Below are positions 1 to 9,491 of a stretch of 64,000 nt of DNA, in pieces. Origin of the DNA: JAFGXT01 sp963677165 (GTDB taxonomy: Bacteria; Verrucomicrobiota; Lentisphaeria; Victivallales; SZUA-371). The stretch spans positions 496,001-560,000 of the forward strand of contig CAXXSX010000002.1 of the NCBI GenBank assembly GCA_963677165.2. The letters are read 5' to 3'. Under the pieces are notes generated by a model. The model was not told the DNA's origin. It was given only the letters and a program-made list of their open reading frames with translations, and made no database searches. Both the position numbers and the translations under genes were made by a program. Positions within the stretch are counted from its first letter, which is position 1, and every line of letters starts with the position of its first letter.

Positions 1-2
1 AT

Positions 3-371
3 ATCTGGATAACTGAAGAAGTATTTCATTGCAACAAGTTTGATATCAACCTAAAGAATATCAAAAAGGTTTATATCGACTTCAAGGTTAACACGGCTTT
101 AGCGGCTTTCTTTAGTTTTCTGGCTGCTTTTGCGATAGTGATTATGGCCTGGTTTAAACTTGGTGATATGGGATATTTCTTTTTAATCCCGCTGGTGGCT
201 GCTTTTGGCTGGTTGCGTTATGTCTTGCTGAATTATGTCGATATAATGGTTGTAACGGATGATAATAAATCACAAAAGGTTCTTGTAACCAGTATGCGTC
301 GTCGACGCTGGGCATATGAGATCGAGGATTATATCAAACACCAACTGAACCTCATAGACAAAATGCCGTAA
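3..371 (+). CDS. C-terminal part of a small membrane protein (5' end outside window)
   Basis: The frame is open from base 3 with no upstream stop, so the gene begins before the window; an in-frame GTG at 138 is probably internal. The visible 122 residues hold a polar segment, two closely spaced hydrophobic helices (about residues 35-75) and a basic, polar C-terminus containing RRRRWAYE. It faces the next gene tail to tail with no gap. I do not recognise the family; a small membrane-anchored protein of unknown role is all that can be supported. Confidence 0.55.
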   Translation: MWITEEVFHCNKFDINLKNIKKVYIDFKVNTALAAFFSFLAAFAIVIMAWFKLGDMGYFFLIPLVAAFGWLRYVLLNYVDIMVVTDDNKSQKVLVTSMRRRRWAYEIEDYIKHQLNLIDKMP

Positions 372-713
372 TCAGGAAATGATGCCAGTTTCGTTAATGC
401 GAAGTTTAAACCCTTTTCCATCGGTCAGAGTAGTTTTTCCAGGTTCCGCTTCATAGGATAATGAATCCATATCAATATCATCCGGCAGCAATGAGATAAT
501 ATTGCCACTGTCAATTATAGAAACGATCTGTGAAACATAGTCAGGAAGTATGGAAAAGTTGGCTTTCGGGCCGTTATATACGGCTTTCTTACCGTGAACC
601 AGAATTATGCTGTCGGTAGCTCCAGCAACCGTACCGATTAAATGACGGCGAATATCTTTTTCGAACTTCCGCCTGATGAGTATATGAACTTTGTCACCTT
701 CTTTTAACAGCAT
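372..713 (-). CDS. hypothetical protein, 113 aa
   Basis: A short soluble protein starting at ATG 713, with a GGAGATCAGG-like ribosome site just upstream. The N-terminal 50 residues (MLLKEGDKVHILIRRKFEKD, then GTVAGATDSIILVHGKKAVY) look like a small beta-rich barrel, but no catalytic motif is visible. It converges on the truncated membrane protein and is separated by about 180 bp of AT-rich DNA from the divergent radical SAM gene. No family recognised. Confidence 0.5.
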   Translation of the reverse strand: MLLKEGDKVHILIRRKFEKDIRRHLIGTVAGATDSIILVHGKKAVYNGPKANFSILPDYVSQIVSIIDSGNIISLLPDDIDMDSLSYEAEPGKTTLTDGKGFKLRINETGIIS

Positions 714-896
714 AGCCTGATCTCCATTATCATTATTGGAAAGAAATCCAATATACCGAACTAGATAGCGATTTTCAAGGAAGGTGTATATTTTTTCAGG
801 ATTTTGCTGAATTCCACTCTTGTTTTCAAAAAATTAAGGGGAATATTACGCAACTTCGGAAAATTTTTTTCGAAATGATTTACAGGATTTTTGACA

Positions 897-2498
897 ATGA
901 GTGTTCATAAAAGAGTTAAACTGATTTTTCCGCCGCGCTCCAGCCCTACCTATGTACCGCTTGGACCTGCATATCTTGCCGCCATAGCTCGAAACTATGC
1001 CGGATTTTCGTTTCACGATACCAACCTTGAACTCTGGGAACAGGTCTGTGATTCGTCCCCAGAACTGGTTGCAATGAAAAATTTTCTGCGCTCTCCGCTA
1101 GAAGTCTTTCTGGATCAGGAAAATTATCTGTTCCACATTTCCAATATGGGAACCGCTCGGCGCATGATTGACCGGCTGTCTCGTTACGCCTCAAAATATG
1201 CTGAAACCGGAGAACTGGACAATGATCTTGCCCAACTGCTGCTTCAACAGTCGCTTGGGATGTTTGATGACAATCCGGAAGTCATCGCATTTTCCTGCAT
1301 GTATCCGGATCAGCTTCCATTCATTGTGGCCCATGCCCGTTATCTCAGATCGATTTGCGGATGTACGGTGGATATTGCCATCGGCGGTGCCGCCATGAGC
1401 GCCCTTTCCCCTATAGAAATGCTTTCCGCGTTCAAACACATTGATGCAATCCTGACCGGAGAAGGTGAAATATCCTTCAAGATGCTGCTTGATGGTAAAA
1501 CATATCGTGATATCCCCGGAATATATTTTCGGGAAAACGGCAATATTGAGTTTTCCGGCAAACCACAATATGTGCATGATCTGGCTCTGGTTGATTTTCC
1601 CGATTTTTCACAATACGCCATGAAGAGCTATCTTAATCCGGTCCCGGTAATATCCATGCTTGGCGGCCGCGGCTGCAAATGGCGACAGTGTGCGTTCTGT
1701 TCCCACAACAACTCTTTTGGCCCTCACCGTGCGCGTCCCGCACTGGCAGTGGTTCAGGAAATCATACGTCTCCAGGAATTGTACGCCTGTGAACATTTCT
1801 ATTTTGCCGACCAATATGTTGACCCTGCATTGCTTGAAGATATCTGTGACGCAATCCTCGCCGCTGGGATTCGTTGTCGTTTTCATATCATGGCTAGAAC
1901 AGTTCCCGGCTACACTAGAAAACTGCTGGAAAAGGCTTCCGCCGCTGGATGTGTCTGGATCAGCTGGGGAATGGAGAGCGGTTCCCAGGCTCTGCTTGAT
2001 ATCATGCGTAAAGGAACCGAAGTTCAATCTTCTGCCCAAGTTATCAAAGATGCTTATGAGGCGGGCATTTCCAATTTACTAATGATGATTTTTGGCTGTC
2101 CGGGTACGACTCCGCCATATCTGGATGAAACTTTTTCGTTTCTAGACGGTATTTTCCCGTATATCGACGGCATGACCGCCAGTGCGTTTGTACTTTTCGA
2201 TGGCACTCCGTTCAGCCGTAATCCTTCCCGCTACGGACTGGAGGTAATCGGACGCGATGCACTATTTAATGTCGACGGCAACATTGTCCACGGAACAAAG
2301 CTAAGATTCAAGCGCGAAGGCGAATACGGCAGAAGTGAATCACCGTTGGCAACGCAGGAAATTGATATGTGGGAACGACGGAAAGTCTGGCTTCCAGAGC
2401 TGCCCTTCATCGGAAAACTCTGCTGCGAGCACTATCTGTTATTTGCCCGAAGCAGAGATATTATTCCGCGACCAAAGCGTTTCCGCCGAGGTGCCTAA
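897..2498 (+). CDS. B12-binding-type radical SAM protein
   Basis: A 533-residue protein. The N-terminal ~200 residues resemble the cobalamin-binding Rossmann domain of this superfamily (FPPRSSPTYVPLGPAYLAA at the start, later AIGGAAMSAL and LTGEGE). The central domain has the radical SAM cysteines in a CX4CX2C arrangement (C260, C265, C268 in GCKWRQCAFC), the variant spacing found in many B12-dependent members, followed by the barrel strands and WGMESGSQALLDIMRKGT. The start is placed at ATG 897, not TTG 891, because the AGGA at 884-887 is correctly spaced only from 897. No substrate or precursor peptide is evident next to it. It is probably a methyltransferase or RiPP/cofactor-type enzyme, but the reaction cannot be assigned. 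Confidence 0.75.
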   Translation: MSVHKRVKLIFPPRSSPTYVPLGPAYLAAIARNYAGFSFHDTNLELWEQVCDSSPELVAMKNFLRSPLEVFLDQENYLFHISNMGTARRMIDRLSRYASKYAETGELDNDLAQLLLQQSLGMFDDNPEVIAFSCMYPDQLPFIVAHARYLRSICGCTVDIAIGGAAMSALSPIEMLSAFKHIDAILTGEGEISFKMLLDGKTYRDIPGIYFRENGNIEFSGKPQYVHDLALVDFPDFSQYAMKSYLNPVPVISMLGGRGCKWRQCAFCSHNNSFGPHRARPALAVVQEIIRLQELYACEHFYFADQYVDPALLEDICDAILAAGIRCRFHIMARTVPGYTRKLLEKASAAGCVWISWGMESGSQALLDIMRKGTEVQSSAQVIKDAYEAGISNLLMMIFGCPGTTPPYLDETFSFLDGIFPYIDGMTASAFVLFDGTPFSRNPSRYGLEVIGRDALFNVDGNIVHGTKLRFKREGEYGRSESPLATQEIDMWERRKVWLPELPFIGKLCCEHYLLFARSRDIIPRPKRFRRGA

Positions 2499-2503
2499 AG
2501 AAC

Positions 2504-3709
2504 TTATTTTGTTTTTTTCAGAAGCGAGGCACGTTTTTTATCGAGCGCATTCAGTCTGGTTATCGTCTTTTCACGCTGCGCCATGAGTTTTTCCATTTCC
2601 GCCTTGTCGACAAGAACAAGTTTGCCGTTTTTTTCCACAATTCCCGGACACTGCTTCATACGGCGAACCATATAGTCATCTGCTATGCCATCCTGCATTT
2701 TCACGATAACTGGCGCGGCTTTGGGATCCTTGAAATTAATCAACATATCCAGATAACTGCGCTTAAAGCTCGAATTTTTCGCTGCATAGTCGGCCCAGGG
2801 CAGAACGATATCGGTCATCCGGATATCACCGTTGTTTCTGATCGCCTGGCAGATAGCCTGATAAGCATTCAGGTTCGCGGAACAAATCGGCCCAAGCGCT
2901 TCCAGCACTTTTTTCCAATCAGCGATAGAAACCATAATGCTTCTGTTGTTCAGCTGATAAAAGATATTATTGTTTCGGGAAGGATTCAGCAAAACCTCCT
3001 GACAAACCAGCTCTATCCCTTTCGGGGTATCCAATGACAGAATGATACCGATCACACCAGAGCGATAATGAGAGTAATTACCGCTGAGAGGAATACGGTT
3101 AAGGTATTCCAGCAGCAACGGAATATCCTTACGGGTAAACAGCCGGTTGTTATTCCGATCAAAACATGATGAAATAGTGTTGAAATCTCTTCCTGTCGGG
3201 TTTTTCATGGTTTTAATAACCAGCTCACGCAGTTTCGATGAATTCATTTGCATCAATGCCCGAAAAACATTACTTCTGTAATTCGGCTCTATATCCAGCA
3301 TTTTCAACAAGGCGGTTTCCGCTTCCGGGCCCCCGATGTAACCCAGGGCATTAATAGCATTATAACGTGAGTTGTTAGGTCCTCTCTTCGCCAGCAATAC
3401 CGCGGCGGCAACGAGTTTATCCTGGTCGCTTTCAGGTTTTTCTTTTAGTTTTTCGGTCAGCTTTTTGATTGAATCACTGGTCGCGCCGAATCCCGCTCTC
3501 ATTTCAGTACATAGTTCAACAATCTTTTTCTGCTGCATGGAGTTTACTTCGAGCATCTCCCGCTGAACTTTTATACTATCCTCAAGCATTTTTTTCTGTA
3601 GCGCGACCTTATCCTCCAGTTCCGCGTATTGATGTTGACTTACACATCCAAAAGAAACTCCCAGCAAAATTCCTCCAGCCGCAATCGCTGAAATTTGACC
3701 GATTCTCAT
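2504..3709 (-). CDS. putative lipoprotein with HEAT-like repeats (copy A of tandem pair)
   Basis: A 401-residue protein with an N-terminal hydrophobic segment ending in a Cys (GVSFGC, residues 16-22), consistent with but not a perfect lipobox. A coiled coil of about 80 residues follows (KVALQKKMLEDSIKVQREML), then alpha-helical repeats of HEAT type (YNAINALGYIGGPEAETALL). It is paralogous to the gene directly upstream: same order of leader, coiled coil, repeat solenoid and a C-terminal DKAEMEKLMA motif. The two are separated by 10 bp and are probably cotranscribed. Likely an envelope scaffold or interaction protein; function unknown. It ends 6 bp from the convergent radical SAM gene. Confidence 0.65.
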   Translation of the reverse strand: MRIGQISAIAAGGILLGVSFGCVSQHQYAELEDKVALQKKMLEDSIKVQREMLEVNSMQQKKIVELCTEMRAGFGATSDSIKKLTEKLKEKPESDQDKLVAAAVLLAKRGPNNSRYNAINALGYIGGPEAETALLKMLDIEPNYRSNVFRALMQMNSSKLRELVIKTMKNPTGRDFNTISSCFDRNNNRLFTRKDIPLLLEYLNRIPLSGNYSHYRSGVIGIILSLDTPKGIELVCQEVLLNPSRNNNIFYQLNNRSIMVSIADWKKVLEALGPICSANLNAYQAICQAIRNNGDIRMTDIVLPWADYAAKNSSFKRSYLDMLINFKDPKAAPVIVKMQDGIADDYMVRRMKQCPGIVEKNGKLVLVDKAEMEKLMAQREKTITRLNALDKKRASLLKKTK

Positions 3710-3719
3710 AGTGTCACTC

Positions 3720-4898
3720 CTATTTTATATTTTGACGCATCTTTTCAAATTTAGCCAACTGTTCCATACGTCTTTTACGCAGAGCCATGAGTTTTTCCAT
3801 TTCCGCTTTATCCGCAAGCAGATACTCATTATTCTTCTTAACAATTCCAGGAAAATCGGAAACATTTTGATGTTTAAACTCTTTCATATTCAAAAGCTTT
3901 ACAAGAGCCGGAGCAGCTTTCGGATCACGCATATTGCTCATAGCATAAATCAGCGAATTGCCGAATGATTTATTTGCAGTAGCATATTCCACCATTGGAA
4001 GGATAAGATCAGTAAGACGCCAGTCAGAAGAATTACGAAAACGATCGAAGATATTGCGATAGGCATCGTAATTACTGGAAGTTGCCGGCCCCAAACAGGA
4101 AAAAACCTTTTTCCAAGCCTCATACGGCACCTCAACATCATGATTCGTAAAGGCATAAAGCATTTCCCGTTTATAATGCCCCTGAGTGGTCAAAACCAGT
4201 TCCTGGCACACCAGATCAGCAGCCTTTAAGGCATCCAGCCGGGCAAGCATCCTCAAGAAATCCCGGCGACGATACCGGTTATTATTGTTTTTCGGCATTT
4301 TCTGATAAAACGCCAAAAGCAACGGAATATCTTTCTTCGTGATCAACCCTCTGAAGTTATTCGAATTCAGTATTGAACACAAAGCATCGGTATCATAGGC
4401 ATTTGCGGTTTCAAGCATTTTAATAACAATACCATACAGCTTTGAAGAATTCATATTGCTCAAAGCCTGAAGAACTTCCCTTTTATACTGTTGGGAACAA
4501 GTGTCAAGCATGGCAATTAAAGCGGCTTCGGCTTTCGGCCCTCTCAAATAACCAAGAATACGAATCGCATTATATTTAACCTGAGAATTCGTGGAATTTT
4601 TTGCCAGCAAAACCGCGGCTTCCACCATCTTGTCCTGCGGGGATCCCGGTGACTTGGCTTTAGCAGTTTTCAGCTTTACAAGCATCCCCATAGCATGATC
4701 AATTTTTGCCTTATTATCCATGGAAATTTTTTTATTAGCGGTAACTTCGGTTTGAAGTTGTTCAATATGCTTCTGAGCATCATATACAGGTTTCTCCGGG
4801 ACCTTCTTTTCTTCGTTAAACATCGTACTGTTACAACCGCAACCCAGTACAGTAAACAAAGTTCCAGCGGTAATTGAAAAGATTTTTGACGTACACAT
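3720..4898 (-). CDS. putative lipoprotein with HEAT-like repeats (copy B of tandem pair)
   Basis: A 392-residue paralogue of the downstream gene. The leader ends in VLGCGC (lipobox about residues 17-22), followed by a coiled coil (residues ~35-75) and helical repeats containing YNAIRILGYLRGPKAEAALI. The shared C-terminal DKAEMEKLMAL motif confirms the duplication. The start ATG at 4898 has a strong GGAGGGAG ribosome site. A sigma-70-type promoter lies at 4937-4965, so this is the first gene of a two-gene unit. The sequences have diverged widely outside the repeat core, so the duplication is old. Function unknown. Confidence 0.65.
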   Translation of the reverse strand: MCTSKIFSITAGTLFTVLGCGCNSTMFNEEKKVPEKPVYDAQKHIEQLQTEVTANKKISMDNKAKIDHAMGMLVKLKTAKAKSPGSPQDKMVEAAVLLAKNSTNSQVKYNAIRILGYLRGPKAEAALIAMLDTCSQQYKREVLQALSNMNSSKLYGIVIKMLETANAYDTDALCSILNSNNFRGLITKKDIPLLLAFYQKMPKNNNNRYRRRDFLRMLARLDALKAADLVCQELVLTTQGHYKREMLYAFTNHDVEVPYEAWKKVFSCLGPATSSNYDAYRNIFDRFRNSSDWRLTDLILPMVEYATANKSFGNSLIYAMSNMRDPKAAPALVKLLNMKEFKHQNVSDFPGIVKKNNEYLLADKAEMEKLMALRKRRMEQLAKFEKMRQNIK

Positions 4899-4936
4899 GG
4901 TTTCTCCCTCCTAAATATAGATGTATGAATATACAT

Positions 4937-4965
4937 ATAGTATTATATTTATCTAATATTTTCAA
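4937..4965 (-). promoter_or_regulatory. sigma-70-type promoter of the lipoprotein pair
   Basis: Read on the minus strand, TTGAAA (4965-4960) is followed by a 17-bp spacer and TACTAT (4942-4937). The start site would fall about 30 bp upstream of the ribosome site of the 4898 gene. Near-consensus spacing and hexamers; inferred by eye. Confidence 0.5.
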
Positions 4966-5029
4966 GCATGAAAACCAAAAAAAATTCAGTATGTTTTATA
5001 CTTACTTAATGGATGGAATGATGGGAAGA

Positions 5030-6286
5030 TCATGTCTCGTCTTTAAGACCTTTCAGCAGAAACAGTCCGGCAAAATAGCCTGCTGCCGACAGAACACAAA
5101 GTAGATTAAATGGAGCCAATATCCAGTTTGAAGGCCAGACTGTTTGCAGGTATTCATATATTTTTCCGCTTATTCCGGCACTGACAAAACCGCACAATCC
5201 GATCAACGCGGAAAATACCGCAACGGCAAAACTCCGGTTTTCTGATTTCACTACAGTTGAAATCAATGAAAACTGTATCGCGGCAATCCCTGTATTTACA
5301 GCTCCACCCAGTACAAAGCAAGGCAATGCCATCAACCAACCTCCGACTGGAAGCAACAAACTCCATAACAACAACTCGACAGCTTTGCACAACGAACAAT
5401 ACAGTAAAAGCTTCTTTCTGCCATGTTTTTGTCCCAGACGGCGAAACCACATTGAACAAAGAAAGCCAACACTACCGCTAATAGCAACCAGTAACTGAAT
5501 TTGAGTAAGTGTAAATTTCATATTTCGCTGCAAAAAAACAAAGAAGAAGGCTCCAACAATGCATATAGCAAATGATTGTACCGCAAAAAATTTCAGAATC
5601 ACATAGAAGTCTTCGTTACGTCGCAATCGCCTGAGACGCGCCAGAGGAGAACGGCGCGATATTTTTGCCGGTCGCGGATCAGGAACTTTAGCTTGTAAGA
5701 ACAGTGAAAGGCAGCCAAACAACAGTCCGGTCAATATTAAAATGGCATAAGTCGTGGAATTACCGCGTCCCATAACATCTGCCGCCAGACCGGCTCCGAT
5801 AGAAGCAATAATCGTGGTAACCTGCAGCCATGCCATCCGACAGTTCCAATAGGAGTTACTCTCTGTTTCCGGAGTGAGATCGCCGATCCATGCGGTCACA
5901 ACCGCCGCGGGCAGATGCCCGGCCAACTGTGCCAGCCCCAGGACAACCAGAAACAACGACAAACTGACCGATGAAGGAACATCATCGTGAAAAAATACAA
6001 TGATCGCCAGCATCAGATAGCAACAGTAATAAACACTTCCTGTTGTCAGCCAGAATTTCTTTCGTGGGAAAAAACGCTGCTGAATCAAAGCTCCGGATAC
6101 CTGAAACAAAGGAACCAGCAGCGCGATTGCCGAAACCAGCCCGATCTGAAACATGCTGAAATCAAGCGACAACAGCAAGCCGGTAAGCAGGGACCCACTG
6201 ACCGCTGTGAGAAAGCATCCGTTGGCCACTGCGCTGTAGATGGAATAATTCAATCCGCGACGTATGTCTGCATCGGAAATCATCAT
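5030..6286 (-). CDS. MFS transporter
   Basis: A 418-residue polytopic protein with about 12 hydrophobic segments and a basic central loop (PRPAKISRRSPLARLRRLRR, near residue 200), typical of the major facilitator superfamily. A short conserved-looking loop (FRRLGQKHGRKKLL) sits in the second half. Its start lies 2 bp after the stop of the upstream beta-helix protein gene, so the two are almost certainly cotranscribed and coupled. The context (cytoplasmic beta-helix glycosidase plus AraC regulator) suggests import of an oligosaccharide or sugar acid. Substrate not determinable. Confidence 0.75.
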   Translation of the reverse strand: MMISDADIRRGLNYSIYSAVANGCFLTAVSGSLLTGLLLSLDFSMFQIGLVSAIALLVPLFQVSGALIQQRFFPRKKFWLTTGSVYYCCYLMLAIIVFFHDDVPSSVSLSLFLVVLGLAQLAGHLPAAVVTAWIGDLTPETESNSYWNCRMAWLQVTTIIASIGAGLAADVMGRGNSTTYAILILTGLLFGCLSLFLQAKVPDPRPAKISRRSPLARLRRLRRNEDFYVILKFFAVQSFAICIVGAFFFVFLQRNMKFTLTQIQLLVAISGSVGFLCSMWFRRLGQKHGRKKLLLYCSLCKAVELLLWSLLLPVGGWLMALPCFVLGGAVNTGIAAIQFSLISTVVKSENRSFAVAVFSALIGLCGFVSAGISGKIYEYLQTVWPSNWILAPFNLLCVLSAAGYFAGLFLLKGLKDET

Positions 6287-6288
6287 TT

Positions 6289-8385
6289 TTATAACGTCCT
6301 TATTCCCGGCTTTACGGAAGCAATTCGCTCAACAGTTATATCCGGAACAGGTGAATCCTTCTTGAAGTCAAAATTTCGTTCCGCGGCATTGATAAATCCT
6401 GGGTCGGCAAAACTCGAAGAAGAATCATGTCCCGACTCCAGCCATTGCGTCCAGGAATACTTCTTCTCTTCTGATTCATCCGCAAAGATATCACTGCTAC
6501 CGCTGACATCCCAGAAAATATTGTTGTTACTGTACAACAGATTAGCATCCAGTGAAGGCGAAAATCCCTGACGGAAAAACGGCTTTCCGTCTTGAAGAAC
6601 AATATTGTCAACAAACATCATATTCATCGTATAATTATTTCCGGGAAAAGCATATCCGGTTTGTCGTCCGGGCCCGGCACTGATGGCAATACTGCTATTG
6701 CCGTTGAATGCGAAGATATTGAAACGGACAATATTCTCACGTCCATAGTGCTGATGAAACCCCTCGCTGGAGCAATCGTGGCAAATATTGTTCTCAATCA
6801 CGATATGCGAACTACCTTCGTCGGTATAAATACCCCATCCTCCGTAATACCGGCACTGGATATTACTGCACAGGTTGGAATAAACCCGGGTCCCAGGCTG
6901 AATTCCCAGCAGGTAAATTCCGCCCATATCGCTGATCACGCCTTTTCCAAGATCGTGAATATGATTCCCGCCAATCCGGTTTTCACGGGTGATGCTGTCT
7001 CCATAGCCCCAGCTCCAACCACAAGAAATACCAGAATAATACAAGTCGTGAATATAATTGTGTTCAATCAGGTTACCGAAAGCATGCGTAACAATAACAC
7101 CGATTCCACTGAAATTTACCTGTCCGCAATCATGAATATGGTTATCAGAAACTGAAATTCGGGAAGTCTGCAGATACGGTTTTTCCGGCATTTGCTCAAT
7201 ACCAATTCCACCAATCTTCACTCCACCGCCGCCAATATCGCAAAATTCATTACGGCTGATGTTTATTCCTGTACAGGCGGAACTAACTTCGAGCGCATAC
7301 CAGCCGGAATGAGAAACGGTACACTGCGATATCGAACAATGACGAGTACCATGAAGAAAAATTGTTCCCGGCAGATGAATTGCCCCCTGCGGAGAACCAG
7401 CAAGCGGCTTGCCTGTATCATTCCAAAGATCTTTGAATGCATAATTACGGTATACTGGAGCAGTTTTATCTTTAAAGTCATAGTCGGCGGATATCGTCGG
7501 GGTCCCAGCACCTCCATAGACAAAAGTAAGTCCTTCAAAATTAATCCATTCTACCAACTCACCCTGTTCCGGACGACCTTCAAAACGCAGAAAGCTTCCG
7601 ATTCCCGGAATTACTGCATCAAACTGCCCCGGAGCCTCATTCTTTTCCGGCAGATAATACAAACATTTCTCTTGTTTGCTATAATAATACTCGCCTGATT
7701 CTGTCAAAGCTTCACGAACATTCTCCAGTCGGTATTCGGTGTCTTCCGGATCCATTACAAAACGGGATTTACGATCTGAAATAAACAGGCTGTTTTCCGT
7801 ATCAAAACGTTCAAACGGCATCACTTCCTCTATCCATTTGTGGGTAATCAATGCCTCTATATCATTCTGACTGCTCCAGGATGGATCAAAATCGCCCGGC
7901 TTTACTTCAAAACAGTCCGCTCCTTCAAAAAGTTTCTTGTCCTCTTCTTTAGGAGTCGCTATCCTGTAAAAATCATTTTTGGGAAATGCGGCACGGGTTT
8001 TCCGTACGCCGTCAACAAAAAACTGATTGACGTTTCCGTATTCAAGAGCAGCATCCGGTACATCAACAGCCCATACGTCCTTGCCGTTAAGACGACATTT
8101 CCTCCATCCGGTCAAATGAATTCCACCGTCTATAACCGGTGTTTCGCCTGGATATGCCTTAAAAGTCACTGGTATAGACTGTTCAGGAGTAATAACCACA
8201 GTTTTCTTCAACGGGTAAATGCCATCCCGTAACCAAACAGTAAACGGAGTGGTAAATGCTCCGGTCTTTTTCATCAGCTTGATACGTTCCAGGGCTTCCG
8301 ATAAAGATGCCAGAGGAGTTTCTTTTGTTCCTGCCTGTTCCGGAATATCTTTACCGTTAGGAGCAATGAATAGTTCGCACGTCAT
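6289..8385 (-). CDS. right-handed beta-helix carbohydrate-active protein (GH141-like)
   Basis: A 698-residue protein. The N-terminus carries the FIAPNGKD...PLASLSEALERI and WLRDGIYPLKKTVVITPE pattern, then FKAYPGETPVIDGG, which is typical of GH141-like or pectate-lyase-like parallel beta-helix proteins. From about residue 330 come repeated PbH1-type rungs rich in N-x-I-H and GI-Y (for example NHIHDLGKGVISDMGGIYLL). No signal peptide is present, so it should act in the cytoplasm, unusual among beta-helix glycanases and consistent with an importer being next in the operon. GH141 (fucosidase/xylanase-type) is my best family guess; a lyase or epimerase is possible. Confidence 0.65.
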   Translation of the reverse strand: MTCELFIAPNGKDIPEQAGTKETPLASLSEALERIKLMKKTGAFTTPFTVWLRDGIYPLKKTVVITPEQSIPVTFKAYPGETPVIDGGIHLTGWRKCRLNGKDVWAVDVPDAALEYGNVNQFFVDGVRKTRAAFPKNDFYRIATPKEEDKKLFEGADCFEVKPGDFDPSWSSQNDIEALITHKWIEEVMPFERFDTENSLFISDRKSRFVMDPEDTEYRLENVREALTESGEYYYSKQEKCLYYLPEKNEAPGQFDAVIPGIGSFLRFEGRPEQGELVEWINFEGLTFVYGGAGTPTISADYDFKDKTAPVYRNYAFKDLWNDTGKPLAGSPQGAIHLPGTIFLHGTRHCSISQCTVSHSGWYALEVSSACTGINISRNEFCDIGGGGVKIGGIGIEQMPEKPYLQTSRISVSDNHIHDCGQVNFSGIGVIVTHAFGNLIEHNYIHDLYYSGISCGWSWGYGDSITRENRIGGNHIHDLGKGVISDMGGIYLLGIQPGTRVYSNLCSNIQCRYYGGWGIYTDEGSSHIVIENNICHDCSSEGFHQHYGRENIVRFNIFAFNGNSSIAISAGPGRQTGYAFPGNNYTMNMMFVDNIVLQDGKPFFRQGFSPSLDANLLYSNNNIFWDVSGSSDIFADESEEKKYSWTQWLESGHDSSSSFADPGFINAAERNFDFKKDSPVPDITVERIASVKPGIRTL

Positions 8386-8432
8386 TTTTTTCTCGCTCTT
8401 TTTTTGTTTTCAAATAGATTATTTGGTAAACA

Positions 8433-8461
8433 TTGACATATATTATAATTGTATTTATTTT
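8433..8461 (+). promoter_or_regulatory. candidate promoter of the AraC-family regulator gene
   Basis: TTGACA at 8433-8438, a 17-bp spacer and TATTTT at 8456-8461, about 25 bp upstream of the likely start codon. This TTGACA is also an in-frame TTG codon of the longer open frame; its role as a -35 box argues against using it as a start. Confidence 0.4.
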
Positions 8462-8469
8462 CATAACAA
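8442..8469 (-). promoter_or_regulatory. candidate promoter of the beta-helix / MFS operon
   Basis: On the minus strand TTGTTA (8469-8464), a 16-bp spacer and TATAAT (8447-8442). It overlaps almost completely the candidate promoter of the divergent AraC gene, so the two units may be controlled as one switch. Confidence 0.4.
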
Positions 8470-8489
8470 TTGACAATCAGGTAAATATA

Positions 8490-9263
8490 ATGGACAATAT
8501 GGTAAAGAATGCGGGATTGGAAAAGAATAAGAAATCTTTGATGAACGGTCACTCCCGATCACTGCCATTCCATGCCGTAATATATATTCTGCGCGGAAGA
8601 GGTACATTTCGTGATGTCAATACCCCGGAACAGGAGGTCGGTCCGGGTTCAGCGTTCTATCTGTTTCCGGATATCGAACATTCCTATGACCCGCTCCCCA
8701 ACACGGTCTGGACTGAATACTGGGTTCTATATGACGGAACCGGAATTGAGAACAGGTTCGGACCTGTGTTTCCCAAAACATCGCTTACAGTTCCGGGAGT
8801 TCAACCTGAAATAGTCCGGGCCTATGAGAACCTGCATGATCAACTACAGCGACAGGAGCCTGACTGGGAAATCGCCGTGTCCATGGAACTTCACCGAATT
8901 CTTGCTTTGCTATATCTCCGCCGGTCCGGCGAATCTCGAAATTTATTTTCCGATGCAGTGTTGACCGCACTGGAACAAATGCGAGACAATCCAGCAATGC
9001 CGGTCATCAACTACGAAACAGTTGCCCAACGCCACGGAATCACATATGAAACTTTTCGAAAACAGTTCAAACATCAAGTCGGAGTTTCTCCGCACGAATA
9101 TTTCATTGAGATGAAACTTTCAGAAGCCCAGCGTTTACTATTGAAAGGCCGGAATGTCAAAGAAACTGCTGCTGAAGTCGGCTTTGAAGATCAATACTAC
9201 TTCTCACGATTGTTCAAACGTCATGTCGGACTTCCGCCGTCACGCTTCTGTCCGGGAAAGTAA
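8490..9263 (+). CDS. AraC-family transcriptional regulator
   Basis: A 257-residue protein with an N-terminal cupin-like sensor (VIYILRGRGTFRD, GSAFYLFPDIEHSY) and a C-terminal double helix-turn-helix of AraC type: YETVAQRHGITYETFRKQFK, then the signature AAEVGFEDQYYFSRLFKRHVG near the end. The start is placed at ATG 8490 behind a CAGG ribosome site; the open frame extends further upstream, but that part overlaps the promoter. Divergent from the beta-helix/MFS operon with overlapping candidate promoters, so it probably activates that operon in response to its sugar. Confidence 0.85.
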   Translation: MDNMVKNAGLEKNKKSLMNGHSRSLPFHAVIYILRGRGTFRDVNTPEQEVGPGSAFYLFPDIEHSYDPLPNTVWTEYWVLYDGTGIENRFGPVFPKTSLTVPGVQPEIVRAYENLHDQLQRQEPDWEIAVSMELHRILALLYLRRSGESRNLFSDAVLTALEQMRDNPAMPVINYETVAQRHGITYETFRKQFKHQVGVSPHEYFIEMKLSEAQRLLLKGRNVKETAAEVGFEDQYYFSRLFKRHVGLPPSRFCPGK

Positions 9264-9491
9264 TAAGAACACTCCTTTACGATTGCCTGCCTTAACAAGC
9301 AACTCCTGATAAAATAACCGATTACCGAAGAAGTAAGGCATCACTTCGTTTTGTGAAATAGTAGCACACCGGTGCCGTTGATGAATCGTCGAATATCTAA
9401 GTGATATTATGCCACTGGTGCAATGGGATTCGGCAAAACTCAACCATCCGGCCATCTCCGGAACAAACCGTTATTAAAAAAAAGAAACCGA

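Noticed and set aside
891..896. TTG start for the radical SAM gene
   Set aside because: Too close to the AGGA ribosome site; ATG 897 has proper spacing.
2369..3037. Long plus-strand open frame opposite the first lipoprotein gene
   Set aside because: It mirrors the lipoprotein coding strand, has no ribosome site or recognisable protein, and the minus-strand gene has leader and repeats that explain the region.
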